From positions 1,798,001 to 1,862,000 of the forward strand of contig NZ_CP124591.1 of the NCBI RefSeq assembly GCF_038095555.1: a DNA stretch of 64,000 nt, in the 5' to 3' direction. The notes beneath the pieces were generated by a model. It was not told the origin of the DNA. It made no database searches and was given only the letters and a program-made list of their open reading frames with translations. Made by a program: the position numbers and the translations under genes. Shown in pieces: positions 36,172 through 44,538 of the stretch (position 1 is the stretch's first letter; every line of letters begins with the position of its first letter). The stretch is from Macrococcoides psychrotolerans. Lineage in GTDB: Bacteria > Bacillota > Bacilli > Staphylococcales > Staphylococcaceae.

Positions 36172-36987
36172 TTAATATTTAATTAACTTCGTTAATACTT
36201 GTGTATTTGCTGTATCCATCGCTACAAAGTTATTACTTAAATAAAGCGCGGCATCATCACCTGACACATCGATCTCAATTTTATCTACTGCTTCAAAATT
36301 ACGACGAAGGAAAGTAGCGATTTGTCTCAATACATTTTGTTTAATAACGTCTACATCTTGCTGTATATTAAACGATACGAGGTGAGCTGTAGTATCTTCA
36401 ATTGTATATTCAATTTCTCCAACAAACTGACCATCTCTTTCAAGGCGAATAACCTCTTCGTCTTTAATGAGTCGTAGCTTCGAAACATAATCGGCACCTA
36501 AATCTAGATAATAGAGACGCTCTTTTCCGATTGGCCCTTCAGGATTCGTCGCTAAATGAAGAAAACCGGCACGTTCATATAGATTCCATGCAGCCTGATT
36601 CTCTGCATCAACTACTAGGAAGAGTTGATCGAAATCCGGAAATACACTTTGTACAAATTCAGGAATATTCATCATAATTTCAGTGCCATAGCCATGACCT
36701 TGCAACTTATTGTTGATTGATAAGCTACGGACATATACTGCATTAATCGGCGTATCATATCCTTCATGTTGATAATGCTGATGCAACACAAAGAACCCTA
36801 CAACCTCTTCGTCACGATTAAGCACAACACACGGTCTACGATCCGGATCCATCAACCCTTCATCTAATACCTCTTTCGGTAAAGAAGAATAAATCATTTG
36901 ACGCTCTGTTAATTCGAACTGGTCTAATGCCTCACGATAGTCTTCTTTATACTGTACAATTTTAATTTTAGAACCTAAGAATTCCAT
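36172..36987 (-). CDS. GNAT-family N-acetyltransferase with extra C-terminal domain
   Basis: Predicted acetyl-CoA transferase of unknown substrate. The start is the ATG at 36987 (MEFLGSKI), ten bases after GGAGG, giving 271 residues. The GNAT core covers about 1-165, with the acetyl-CoA loop NKLQGHGYGTEIM and NQAAWNLYERAGF. The C-terminal 100 residues form a separate alpha/beta unit without an obvious motif. It lies alone between rpoE and the divergent coaW. Confidence 0.85.
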   Translation of the reverse strand: MEFLGSKIKIVQYKEDYREALDQFELTERQMIYSSLPKEVLDEGLMDPDRRPCVVLNRDEEVVGFFVLHQHYQHEGYDTPINAVYVRSLSINNKLQGHGYGTEIMMNIPEFVQSVFPDFDQLFLVVDAENQAAWNLYERAGFLHLATNPEGPIGKERLYYLDLGADYVSKLRLIKDEEVIRLERDGQFVGEIEYTIEDTTAHLVSFNIQQDVDVIKQNVLRQIATFLRRNFEAVDKIEIDVSGDDAALYLSNNFVAMDTANTQVLTKLIKY

Positions 36988-37130
36988 TATCTCTTTGCCT
37001 CCGTACATTGCAATTTATTTTGTTAAATATATTTTACCCATTTTTTAAATATTAGAACATGAAAGTTTATTTTTTGACTGCTAAGCATCACCTTATATGA
37101 TAAGATAAAATAAAAAATGTGAGGTTTATG

Positions 37131-37943
37131 ATGAAAATAGGAATCGATGCAGGTGGTACCTTAATCAAAATTGCTATCCTTGAAAACGATACATTTACAT
37201 ATAAAAAAGAACAATCTACAGACATTGAACGCGTTGCAGCATGGCTTAACACTATGCCAGATGCACAAGTAGCTCTAACAGGCGGAAAAGCCACTTATTT
37301 AAATAGTCTTATTTCACATGATGCATTTCAATCAATTGAGTTTGATGCGACATTTAAAGGGATTCAATCCTTTTTAGATGAAAATAATATGTATCTCGAT
37401 AAATTTGTATTCAGCAATGTAGGCACAGGAACTTCCATCCACTTTGTTGATGAGAATAAACAAATTCGTGCAGGCGGAACAGGTGCAGGTGGAGGTATGA
37501 TGATGGGACTCTCATACTTACTGACTGGGAAAGAAGATTTTGCAGATATCGTTACAACAGCTAGAGCTGGTAATCGCGATATTATCGATCTTAAAGTAAA
37601 ACATATTTATAAAGGTGATAAAACACCCATTCCAGGCGAGCTTACAGCCGCTAACTTCGGGAACGTACTTCACAACAAAGACACCGAAAGCTTTACAGAT
37701 GCAGATAAGATTGCTTCTGTCCTCGGAATCGTTGGAGAAACAGTGACGACAGTATCTATCCATGCAGCTAGAGAATTTGGAGCAGAATATGTTGTTTACA
37801 TCGGTTCTAGTTTTCTGGACAACAAATTATTGCAGGATATCGTCGTAAATTATACTAAATTACGTAACTTCAAACCTTACTTTATCGAAAACGGAGAATA
37901 TTCAGGTGCTGTGGGCACACTTAGGTTGATGGATGAAAAATAA
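37131..37943 (+). CDS. coaW: Type II pantothenate kinase
   Basis: Phosphorylates pantothenate, the first step to coenzyme A; the staphylococcal type II enzyme is not inhibited by CoA. The ATG at 37131 (MKIGIDAGGTLIKI) is preferred, six bases after TGAGG; a GTG at 37119 is also in frame. The 270-residue protein has the sugar-kinase-like phosphate loops DAGGT and VGTGTSIHF, plus GGTGAGGGMMMG and TAANFG. Confidence 0.95.
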   Translation: MKIGIDAGGTLIKIAILENDTFTYKKEQSTDIERVAAWLNTMPDAQVALTGGKATYLNSLISHDAFQSIEFDATFKGIQSFLDENNMYLDKFVFSNVGTGTSIHFVDENKQIRAGGTGAGGGMMMGLSYLLTGKEDFADIVTTARAGNRDIIDLKVKHIYKGDKTPIPGELTAANFGNVLHNKDTESFTDADKIASVLGIVGETVTTVSIHAAREFGAEYVVYIGSSFLDNKLLQDIVVNYTKLRNFKPYFIENGEYSGAVGTLRLMDEK

Positions 37944-37975
37944 CGTAAAGGCTTAGCCTTTACGTTATTTTTTAA
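37939..37975 (+). terminator. Terminator overlapping the coaW stop
   Basis: TAACGTAAAGGC (37941-37952, starting with the stop codon) pairs with GCCTTTACGTTA (37956-37967), followed by TTTTTT. Confidence 0.85.
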
Positions 37976-38060
37976 GCACCTTTATTAAACTTACAAGCAT
38001 CGGCAGCAATGTCGCACTAATTACCGATGCTGCAAATATACTACTTTTTCTAGTCTTCAT
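37965..38060 (-). CDS. 31-residue putative membrane peptide at the 3' end of the ATP-grasp gene
   Basis: The ATG at 38060 overlaps the last codons of the ATP-grasp gene in another frame and has an AGGTGA site about six bases upstream. The peptide is MKTRKSSIFAA, then VISATLLPMLVSLI, then KVLKK: one hydrophobic helix flanked by basic ends. The stop lies against the coaW terminator. Support is the ribosome site, composition and placement only. It resembles in layout the 24-residue peptide at 60287-60361. Confidence 0.45.
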   Translation of the reverse strand: MKTRKSSIFAASVISATLLPMLVSLIKVLKK

Positions 38061-39243
38061 GAACTTCACCTTTTAAACGTTGTTCAAATTGTTTTGCTTT
38101 TTGATCGATGAATGCTTCGTCATCACCATACCATATACAAATAAAGCGTGACGGGAAAGCATTTTTATCTCTATAATCTCCATCATAATATGCTAATGGG
38201 AATAAGTTACCACTCTTTACTTCGTTTAAAATTGTTTCATAGAATGCTGCATTATCACCATCAGAGTAATAGGCAAGGAACTTTTTATAGTCCCCTTTTA
38301 GTACATCATCCAGTAACAATAATGAACTTGATCCATTTTGTCTGAAGTTTAAATCAATTGCAAACAGATTATCATCTTTATCTACTAATATATCAAATCC
38401 TGCAATCCCTTTATAGCCCGCATCGACACCATTCTTCATAATCTTTCTACCGGCTTCAATTACAGATTCAGGTACATTCCTATCTGTTGTATTACCTCTG
38501 TATTTACCGTATTTTTCTACCATCTGAAGCGATGCACCCAAAAATGTGATGCCCTTCTCTTCGCTATACGCATATTGTACGCAGTAATTTTTAATAGGTT
38601 CAACAAATTGTTCGATAATCAACTGCTCGGTACCACTTGCCGCCTGCACGCGTTTTATCGAACTTTCCACATCATCTTCTGTATAACATAGCATCACACC
38701 ATATCCACCTGCTGTCGGATGTTCGTCACCCGGCTTAACAACAAAAGGAAGCGTCCATTCACGTACACGTGTTTGGAAATCATCAATTTTTACAATTTCG
38801 CGTTTTGGAAGATATTCTCCACCCGTCCATTTATGGATGAGTGATTTGTTGTTTAAATCTAGAAATATGTCTCGTGGTACAACATAATCATCATTGTCCA
38901 CAATATCAGTCTCGTGCGCATATTGGAAGAATATCTTTCCTGTCTCGGCATATTCTTTTAAAGCCTTTTCATACTCTTCACGTGTTTCATACGTGATATA
39001 TGTTTTGGGCATCGCTACTCCCGCTGCGCCAAATAATTCACATGTCTTCTCAGTTACCGTTGCTTTATGAACAATAACAGGCATCTCTGCAATGATTAAT
39101 TCTCTGGCACTTAATAAATTCGACTGATGTTCTTCAGGCTGTAGCCACGGATTAAAACCATAGCTTGGTCGTGATGTGTAAAGCACATTATCACCATACA
39201 GATCACGCATCGTAAGTGAAATATTTAATTTATTGGTGGTCAT
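38050..39243 (-). CDS. ATP-grasp carboxylate-amine ligase
   Basis: Predicted ATP-dependent ligase of 397 residues. The ATP-grasp signs are LPFVVKPGDEHPTAGGYGVMLCY (in parts), EQLIIEQFVEP for the nucleotide hinge, and FAIDLNFRQNGSSS with the metal-binding Asp and Asn. The product is unknown; such enzymes join a carboxylate to an amine, often making dipeptide-like compounds. It overlaps the M20 gene by 14 bases and is under a SAM-I riboswitch, so a sulfur-containing substrate or product is a reasonable inference. Confidence 0.8.
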   Translation of the reverse strand: MTTNKLNISLTMRDLYGDNVLYTSRPSYGFNPWLQPEEHQSNLLSARELIIAEMPVIVHKATVTEKTCELFGAAGVAMPKTYITYETREEYEKALKEYAETGKIFFQYAHETDIVDNDDYVVPRDIFLDLNNKSLIHKWTGGEYLPKREIVKIDDFQTRVREWTLPFVVKPGDEHPTAGGYGVMLCYTEDDVESSIKRVQAASGTEQLIIEQFVEPIKNYCVQYAYSEEKGITFLGASLQMVEKYGKYRGNTTDRNVPESVIEAGRKIMKNGVDAGYKGIAGFDILVDKDDNLFAIDLNFRQNGSSSLLLLDDVLKGDYKKFLAYYSDGDNAAFYETILNEVKSGNLFPLAYYDGDYRDKNAFPSRFICIWYGDDEAFIDQKAKQFEQRLKGEVHED

Positions 39244-40420
39244 AGACTTTCCCCTTCAACACTGTATGTAAATTTTTTATCGCTTTTAATTCATCCGGAT
39301 TATCAATGAGTTCTAATGCCATCGTCGCCATTATTTTAGCACCTTGAATCAGTGCATGATCTCCATGTGCACTACCAGCAGCATCTTTAAATTCAACAGT
39401 ATGCCCTACTAGGCTTGAAGGCCCAATTTTTATATGCGGATGAATTGTTGGGATAACATGACTCACATTCCCTGTATCTGTTGATCCAAAACCAAAATCA
39501 TCATGTAATATTACCTCATTGTGCTTTTTAGCATGACGTTCAAATAGATCATCTAACAAATCATTTCGAATAAATTCATTTACTCCATTTTGAATGTGAT
39601 TCAGCTTATACTCTGCACCCGCAGTAAGTGCAGCACCTTCAGCAACACGTTCAACTTTGCCGGTTAACACATCTAGTTCCTTGCGACTCATTGCGCGCGT
39701 GTAGAATCTTGCCTTCGTGTAATCCGGGATAATATTCGCGCTCTTGCCGCCATCCAATATTACACCATGTACTTTATCAGATTTTCGAATATGCTGACGA
39801 AGCTGCGCAATCCCGTTAAAGAAACTGATCATTGCGTCCAGTGCGTTAATCCCATTATGAGCATTCTCAGAAGCATGTGCGGTCTTACCGAAGAACTCGA
39901 CTTCAAATACATCTACAGCAAGTGTAGGCACCGTACGATATGACTCGTGTCCTGGATGTATCATCAAAGCAACATCGCACTCAGAGAATAATCCAGCTTT
40001 AACATACGACGCCTTTGCACTACCATTCACACCACCCTCTTCAGCTGGTGTACCAAATACTTTAATCGTACCACCGTGCGTTTCAACATATTCTTTAATG
40101 CTCACGCCTGCAAGCACACTTGATGTTCCGATAATATTATGTCCGCATGCATGACCAAGTCCAGGCAGAGCATCGTATTCCGCTAAGAATGCAATCGTCG
40201 GTCCTTCATGTTCACTTTCAAATGTCGCAATGAATCCTGTCTCGTGGCCTGCTATATCACGCTCAATTGTGAATCCTTCGTTATATAAAGTCTTGATGAG
40301 TAAACTAGACGCAAAATACTCTTCGTTTCCAAGTTCCGGGCGTTCGTGAATCTGGTGGCTTATTTTAATAAATTCCTCTTTATTATATTCAATATAGTTA
40401 AGTACATTTTGTTCATTCAT
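39230..40420 (-). CDS. M20-family amidohydrolase
   Basis: Zinc-dependent amidohydrolase of the M20D type (aminoacylase, N-acyl amino acid or aminobenzoyl-glutamate hydrolases). The start is the ATG at 40420, eight bases after AAGGGG, giving 396 residues. Metal-site segments are GLGHACGHNI and GTPAEEGG, and the dimerisation domain has HASENAHNGINALDAMI. It is the first gene behind the SAM-I riboswitch and is coupled to the ATP-grasp gene, suggesting one pathway in which one enzyme makes an amide and the other cleaves one. Confidence 0.88.
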   Translation of the reverse strand: MNEQNVLNYIEYNKEEFIKISHQIHERPELGNEEYFASSLLIKTLYNEGFTIERDIAGHETGFIATFESEHEGPTIAFLAEYDALPGLGHACGHNIIGTSSVLAGVSIKEYVETHGGTIKVFGTPAEEGGVNGSAKASYVKAGLFSECDVALMIHPGHESYRTVPTLAVDVFEVEFFGKTAHASENAHNGINALDAMISFFNGIAQLRQHIRKSDKVHGVILDGGKSANIIPDYTKARFYTRAMSRKELDVLTGKVERVAEGAALTAGAEYKLNHIQNGVNEFIRNDLLDDLFERHAKKHNEVILHDDFGFGSTDTGNVSHVIPTIHPHIKIGPSSLVGHTVEFKDAAGSAHGDHALIQGAKIMATMALELIDNPDELKAIKNLHTVLKGKVYDHQ

Positions 40421-40462
40421 CGTCATTACCCCTTAATTAAATTCAATTAAGTCCACTTAATA

Positions 40463-40491
40463 AAAAAGACACCCTCAGATAAGGATGTCTA
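40463..40491 (-). terminator. SAM riboswitch terminator before the M20 gene
   Basis: On the minus strand AGACATCC (40483-40490) pairs with GGGTGTCT (40467-40474, one G-U pair), followed by TTTTTT. Its loop contains CTTATC, which can instead pair with the AGATAAG arm of the aptamer P1 stem. Confidence 0.85.
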
Positions 40492-40495
40492 TACG

Positions 40496-40592
40496 TCTTA
40501 TCTGTCAGCATAAGCTGCAGGAATTAGCACCTTACATATTGCAGGTTGCTGGACATCAGCGGGCCTGTCCCTCCGTCCGTCTCGATAAGTGT
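40496..40592 (-). promoter_or_regulatory. SAM-I riboswitch (S box) upstream of M20/ATP-grasp
   Basis: Read on the minus strand: CTTATCGAGA, GGACGGAGGGAC, GGCCC, TGATGTCCAGCAACC, AGGTGCTAATTCC and GCAG in the canonical order, closed by AGATAAG. Those blocks are the invariant S-box core. High SAM should cause termination, so the downstream pair is expressed when methionine or SAM is low. Confidence 0.95.
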
Positions 40593-40660
40593 TTAATTGT
40601 TATCAATTATATTAGAGCTTTAAAGCATGATTGTCAATAAGATAACTTATTTTTCAGATA

Positions 40661-41167
40661 TTATCCGAATATCTGTACTTCGTTCGATCCGTTCCAGTTC
40701 ATCGCTTTAACTTCAATTACAGTCAAGAAGATGTCCCGCGCCTTTTTATACGAAGAGAAATCAAAAGGATAAATTCTTGCAAGTTCCCATTTGAACGCAC
40801 TATAACGATCTCTCTCACTTGAAAATGTTCGAAAATAATCTCTTAACTTAATGCGTTTCAATAATTCTTCATCTGCCTCTTTATACACAAAAAGATGAAA
40901 TTGATGATCCTTTGTAGCATATACTTTATAACATACTTCTTTACAGATTAAATGATATCCAAGTTCAGCTAACTTTAGTTCTTCAATATCATGCTTCACC
41001 TCTACAGCAATATCTATCGTCGCACGTGCGTCCATACCTGGTACCGCAGTAGACCCAATATGATGAATCGCACTAATATTTTTTAACTTCTGAAGCACTC
41101 TTTTCTTTTCGCCTATATAAAGGTGCTGCCATATACTATCGTAAGGTACTATCATCACTTGTTTCAT
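40661..41167 (-). CDS. GrpB/UPF0157 family protein
   Basis: Nucleotidyltransferase-fold protein of 168 residues. The family pattern is IHHIGSTAVPGMDARATIDIAVEV (in parts) with the GS and paired acidic residues, followed by the HLFVYKEADEE and LRDYFRTF segments. The function of the family is not established. It stands alone between the riboswitch operon and the divergent sulfur operon. Confidence 0.85.
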   Translation of the reverse strand: MKQVMIVPYDSIWQHLYIGEKKRVLQKLKNISAIHHIGSTAVPGMDARATIDIAVEVKHDIEELKLAELGYHLICKEVCYKVYATKDHQFHLFVYKEADEELLKRIKLRDYFRTFSSERDRYSAFKWELARIYPFDFSSYKKARDIFLTVIEVKAMNWNGSNEVQIFG

Positions 41168-41239
41168 CCTTTCCCCTCCTTCTTTAGATACATTTTAAAA
41201 TATTATACTTCTTTGCACACAAATTCACAAACTATTATA

Positions 41240-41269
41240 TTGAGTAAATAATAAATTCATGATATTATT
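41240..41269 (+). promoter_or_regulatory. Promoter and dyad upstream of the yrrT-mccA fusion
   Basis: TTGAGT (41240-41245), 17 bases, TATTAT (41263-41268). An AATAATA/TATTATT dyad (41248-41254 with 41263-41269) spans the spacer and -10 and could be an operator, for example for a CymR-like cysteine regulator; this link is only inferred from the gene function. Confidence 0.5.
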
Positions 41270-41314
41270 AATCCCGAGTTATCTGATAAGAATAATAATA
41301 TTAGGAGTGTACCG

Positions 41315-42835
41315 ATGAGTTTACCTTTTATGGACATCTTTAAAGAATGGGCATCAGATTATGATGATGCTGTAACAGGACAAAATCCCGAATATAAAGA
41401 TGTATTCTCAAACTATGATTTTATGATAGAAGAAGCAACAAAACACGCAGGAAAACGCGTAACAGAATTTGGTCCTGGAACTGGGAATTTAACAAACATG
41501 TTATTACAGCGCGGATTGGACGTACAGGCTGTAGAACCAAGTATTGATATGACAAAGTTAGGTGAGGCTAAGACAGGTATTACGTTCGAACGTGGCGATT
41601 TCCTGAACTTCAATGCTAGAGAAACAGATACATTTATTTCTTCTTTTGCTTTTCACCACCTTACAGATAAAGAAAAGAAAGAAGCGATTGCCCTTTATAA
41701 GCCGCTTCTCTCCGAAGATGGAAACATCATTATATTGGACACAATGTTCAATTCCTTAGATGAAAAAGAACAGATTAAATCACATTATGACGCACGAGGT
41801 TACCATAATCTTGTCGAAGATCTGGAAAGAGAATATTATCCATTAAAGGAGACAATGGAAGAGATTGCCAACGACTTGGGATTTGATTATCAATCCACTC
41901 AGATGAATCGTTTCGCTCATCTTCAAATATTAACTAAAAAAAAAGGAAAAACTCCTGCTGATTTAATCGGTAATACACCGCTAGTGGAACTTAAGCATTT
42001 TCCACTGAATAAAGGAAACCGTCTATTTGCAAAACTTGAGTTCTATAATCTGGGCGGCTCTGTAAAAGACAGACTGGGTGTCAACATTTTAGAACAGGCT
42101 TTACTTCGTGGTGATATTCAAAACGGTACAGTTGTTGAAGCTACAGCTGGTAATACAGGAATTGGTCTTGCACTCATCTGTCAACAGTATGGATTAAAGC
42201 TACGTGTCTATGTTCCCGAGAAATTCAGCATCGAAAAACAAAGCATCATGCATGCATTAGGGGCTGAAATCGTAAATACCCCTACAGAAAAAGGAATGCT
42301 CTTCGCACGCGAAGAAGCGCTGAAATTCGCTCAAGAAACCGGTGCATTCTATACAAATCAATTTGAATCAGCAGATAATCCTTCAAGCTACGATAAACTG
42401 GCAAAGGAGATAAAAAGAGATGCTGGGAAGGTTGATGCAATCGTTGCTGGTGCAGGCAGTGGAGGAACATTTACAGGTCTTGCAAAGCACTTCAAAGAAA
42501 GTCATCGCGTTATCGTAGAGCCTGAAGGTTCGATATTAAATGGTGGAGAATCTGGTAGTCACCGCACAGAAGGCATCGGCGTTGAAAAATGGCCCGTGTT
42601 CTTAGATAAAGATTTAATCGATGCCGTTGAAACAATTTCTGATATCGATGCCTTTACACGTGTCTCAGAACTTGCCCAAAAAGAAGGTCTTCTTGTCGGT
42701 TCTTCAAGCGGAGCCGCGCTACATGCCGCACTTAAAACCCAAGAAAATATGACTGATAGCAATATCGTCGTAATATTCCCTGATGCAGCTGAGCGATACT
42801 TATCACAACAAATATTTGATATTAAAGGAGAATAG
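41315..42835 (+). CDS. Fused SAM-dependent methyltransferase (YrrT-like) and cystathionine beta-synthase (MccA)
   Basis: Two enzymes in one 506-residue frame. Residues 1-207 are a class I methyltransferase like Bacillus YrrT (SYD-type start, EFGPGTGNL at 51-59, SSFAFHHLTDKEK). Residues 211-506 are a PLP enzyme like MccA/YrhA: DLIGNTPLVEL, GGSVKDRLG with the PLP lysine K251, TAGNTGIGLA and the C-terminal VGSSSGAA. MccA condenses activated serine with homocysteine to cystathionine. In Bacillus the two are separate genes in one operon. The junction is a run of nine A (41936-41944) encoding LysLysLys; one base more or less would put a stop soon after. Confidence 0.9.
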   Translation: MSLPFMDIFKEWASDYDDAVTGQNPEYKDVFSNYDFMIEEATKHAGKRVTEFGPGTGNLTNMLLQRGLDVQAVEPSIDMTKLGEAKTGITFERGDFLNFNARETDTFISSFAFHHLTDKEKKEAIALYKPLLSEDGNIIILDTMFNSLDEKEQIKSHYDARGYHNLVEDLEREYYPLKETMEEIANDLGFDYQSTQMNRFAHLQILTKKKGKTPADLIGNTPLVELKHFPLNKGNRLFAKLEFYNLGGSVKDRLGVNILEQALLRGDIQNGTVVEATAGNTGIGLALICQQYGLKLRVYVPEKFSIEKQSIMHALGAEIVNTPTEKGMLFAREEALKFAQETGAFYTNQFESADNPSSYDKLAKEIKRDAGKVDAIVAGAGSGGTFTGLAKHFKESHRVIVEPEGSILNGGESGSHRTEGIGVEKWPVFLDKDLIDAVETISDIDAFTRVSELAQKEGLLVGSSSGAALHAALKTQENMTDSNIVVIFPDAAERYLSQQIFDIKGE

Positions 42836-42838
42836 ATT

Positions 42839-43984
42839 ATGCAAAAGAAAACAATGATGATTCATGGTGGAAATACAATAGATGAATACACTGGAGCTGT
42901 AAACCCTCCAATTTACCAAACAAGTACCTACAAACAAGATGGCATCGGGAATATGCGTCAAGGCTATGAATATTCTCGTTCAGCAAATCCAACACGTACA
43001 GCATTAGAATCATTAATCAGTGACTTGGAATCAGGTGATGCTGGCTTTGCATTTGGTTCAGGTATGGCTGCAATATCTTCTGTAATCATGTTACTCAATG
43101 CTGGCGATCATATCGTTGTTGGTAGCGATGTATACGGCGGAACTTATCGCGTCTTCACAAAAGTCTTCGAACGCATCGGTATTAAATCAACATTCGTTGA
43201 CACAACCGATATCGAAGCAGTTGAAGCGGCAATCAATGAGAATACTAAGATGCTTTATATCGAAACTCCTACCAATCCATTACTTAATGTAACGGATATT
43301 CGCAAAATGGTTGAAATCTCTAAAGCACATAACTTAATTTCTGTTGTAGACAATACATTTATGACACCTTACTTCCAGAATCCACTTGAACTTGGTGCAG
43401 ATATTGTACTTCATTCAGCAACGAAATATATCGGCGGACATAGCGATGTTGTAGCCGGACTGGTTGTAACACGCACACCTGAGCTTTCTGAATCAGTTGG
43501 CTTTATACAGAATTCCGTAGGTGGTATACTTGGACCTCAAGATAGTTTCTTACTTGTGCGCGGTATTAAGACACTTGCAATTCGAATGGAACAAACAGAA
43601 CACTCAACATTAAAAATCATCGAATTCCTCCAAAAACAAAGTGCCGTAACAAATATCTTCCATCCTGTCTTGCTTGATGAACAAGATAAGAAAATTCACG
43701 AATCACAAAGCAAAGGTTACGGTGGAATGGTATCATTTGATGTAGGATCTAAAGAAAATGCCGAAAACTTAGTAAAAGCAACGAAATATTTCACTTTAGC
43801 AGAATCTTTGGGTGCAGTAGAAAGTTTAATTTCTGTCCCGAGCCAGATGACTCATGCTTCGATCCCTAGAGAACGTCGCCTTGAACTTGGTATTACAGAC
43901 GGTTTAGTTCGAATCTCTGTGGGTATTGAGGATAGTGAAGACTTAATTGCAGACTTAGAACAAGCATTTAAACAATTAAATTAG
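42839..43984 (+). CDS. mccB: Cystathionine gamma-lyase
   Basis: PLP enzyme that splits cystathionine to cysteine, ammonia and 2-oxobutyrate. The 381-residue protein has YEYSRSANPTR, the PLP lysine K196 in HSATKYIGGHSD and SVGIEDSEDLIADL at the end. It starts 3 bases after the fusion gene, behind AAAGGAG, so cystathionine made by the upstream enzyme is its natural substrate. MetB-like activity cannot be excluded by sequence. Confidence 0.92.
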   Translation: MQKKTMMIHGGNTIDEYTGAVNPPIYQTSTYKQDGIGNMRQGYEYSRSANPTRTALESLISDLESGDAGFAFGSGMAAISSVIMLLNAGDHIVVGSDVYGGTYRVFTKVFERIGIKSTFVDTTDIEAVEAAINENTKMLYIETPTNPLLNVTDIRKMVEISKAHNLISVVDNTFMTPYFQNPLELGADIVLHSATKYIGGHSDVVAGLVVTRTPELSESVGFIQNSVGGILGPQDSFLLVRGIKTLAIRMEQTEHSTLKIIEFLQKQSAVTNIFHPVLLDEQDKKIHESQSKGYGGMVSFDVGSKENAENLVKATKYFTLAESLGAVESLISVPSQMTHASIPRERRLELGITDGLVRISVGIEDSEDLIADLEQAFKQLN

Positions 43985-43995
43985 GAGTGACGCTT

Positions 43996-44481
43996 ATGAC
44001 TAAAAAAATGAACGTTGAAAGTTTCAACTTAGACCACACGATCGTCGATGCACCATTCGTACGATTAGCGGGTATCAAAGAAGGTATCAATGGTGATGTA
44101 ATTCATAAATATGATATTCGTTTCAAACAACCAAATAAAGAACACATGGAGATGCCTGCACTTCATTCATTAGAACATTTAATGGCTGAAAACATCCGTA
44201 ATCATACAGATAAAGTAGTAGACATCTCTCCTATGGGATGTCAGACTGGCTTCTACGTTTCACTTATCAATCACGATAACTATGAAGATGTGTTAGCAAT
44301 ATTAGAAAACACTTTGAATGATGTATTAGCAGCTGATGAAGTCCCTGCTTGTAATGAAGTGCAATGTGGCTGGGCAGCGAGTCATTCTTTAGAAGGTGCA
44401 AAAGCAATCGCACAGGAAATGCTATCTAAAAAAGACAGATGGCATGTAATTTATCAGCCTGGAAAAGAACCACAAGCATAA
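43996..44481 (+). CDS. luxS: S-ribosylhomocysteine lyase
   Basis: Cleaves S-ribosylhomocysteine to homocysteine and DPD, the precursor of autoinducer 2. The ATG at 43996 fits the TAGGAG site; an in-frame GTG at 43987 is less likely. The 161-residue protein has metal ligands His57 and His61 (HSLEH) and Cys124 (NEVQCGW), and catalytic Cys82 (MGCQTGF). It provides the homocysteine used by the two genes before it. Confidence 0.97.
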   Translation: MTKKMNVESFNLDHTIVDAPFVRLAGIKEGINGDVIHKYDIRFKQPNKEHMEMPALHSLEHLMAENIRNHTDKVVDISPMGCQTGFYVSLINHDNYEDVLAILENTLNDVLAADEVPACNEVQCGWAASHSLEGAKAIAQEMLSKKDRWHVIYQPGKEPQA

Positions 44482-44496
44482 TTAATTGATATATCA

Positions 44497-44538
44497 ATAA
44501 GTGGCACACATGAAACTTCATGTGTGCCACTTATTTTT
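44497..44538. terminator. Bidirectional terminator after luxS
   Basis: A 17-bp perfect stem pairs 44497-44513 with 44518-44534, followed by TTTTTA on the plus strand. The convergent gene ends at 44537, so it serves both. Confidence 0.88.

Noticed and set aside
41930..41950. Frameshift or sequencing error splitting methyltransferase and MccA
   Set aside because: The given sequence reads straight through with both domains complete, so it is called as a fusion; the A9 run is still listed as the point to verify.
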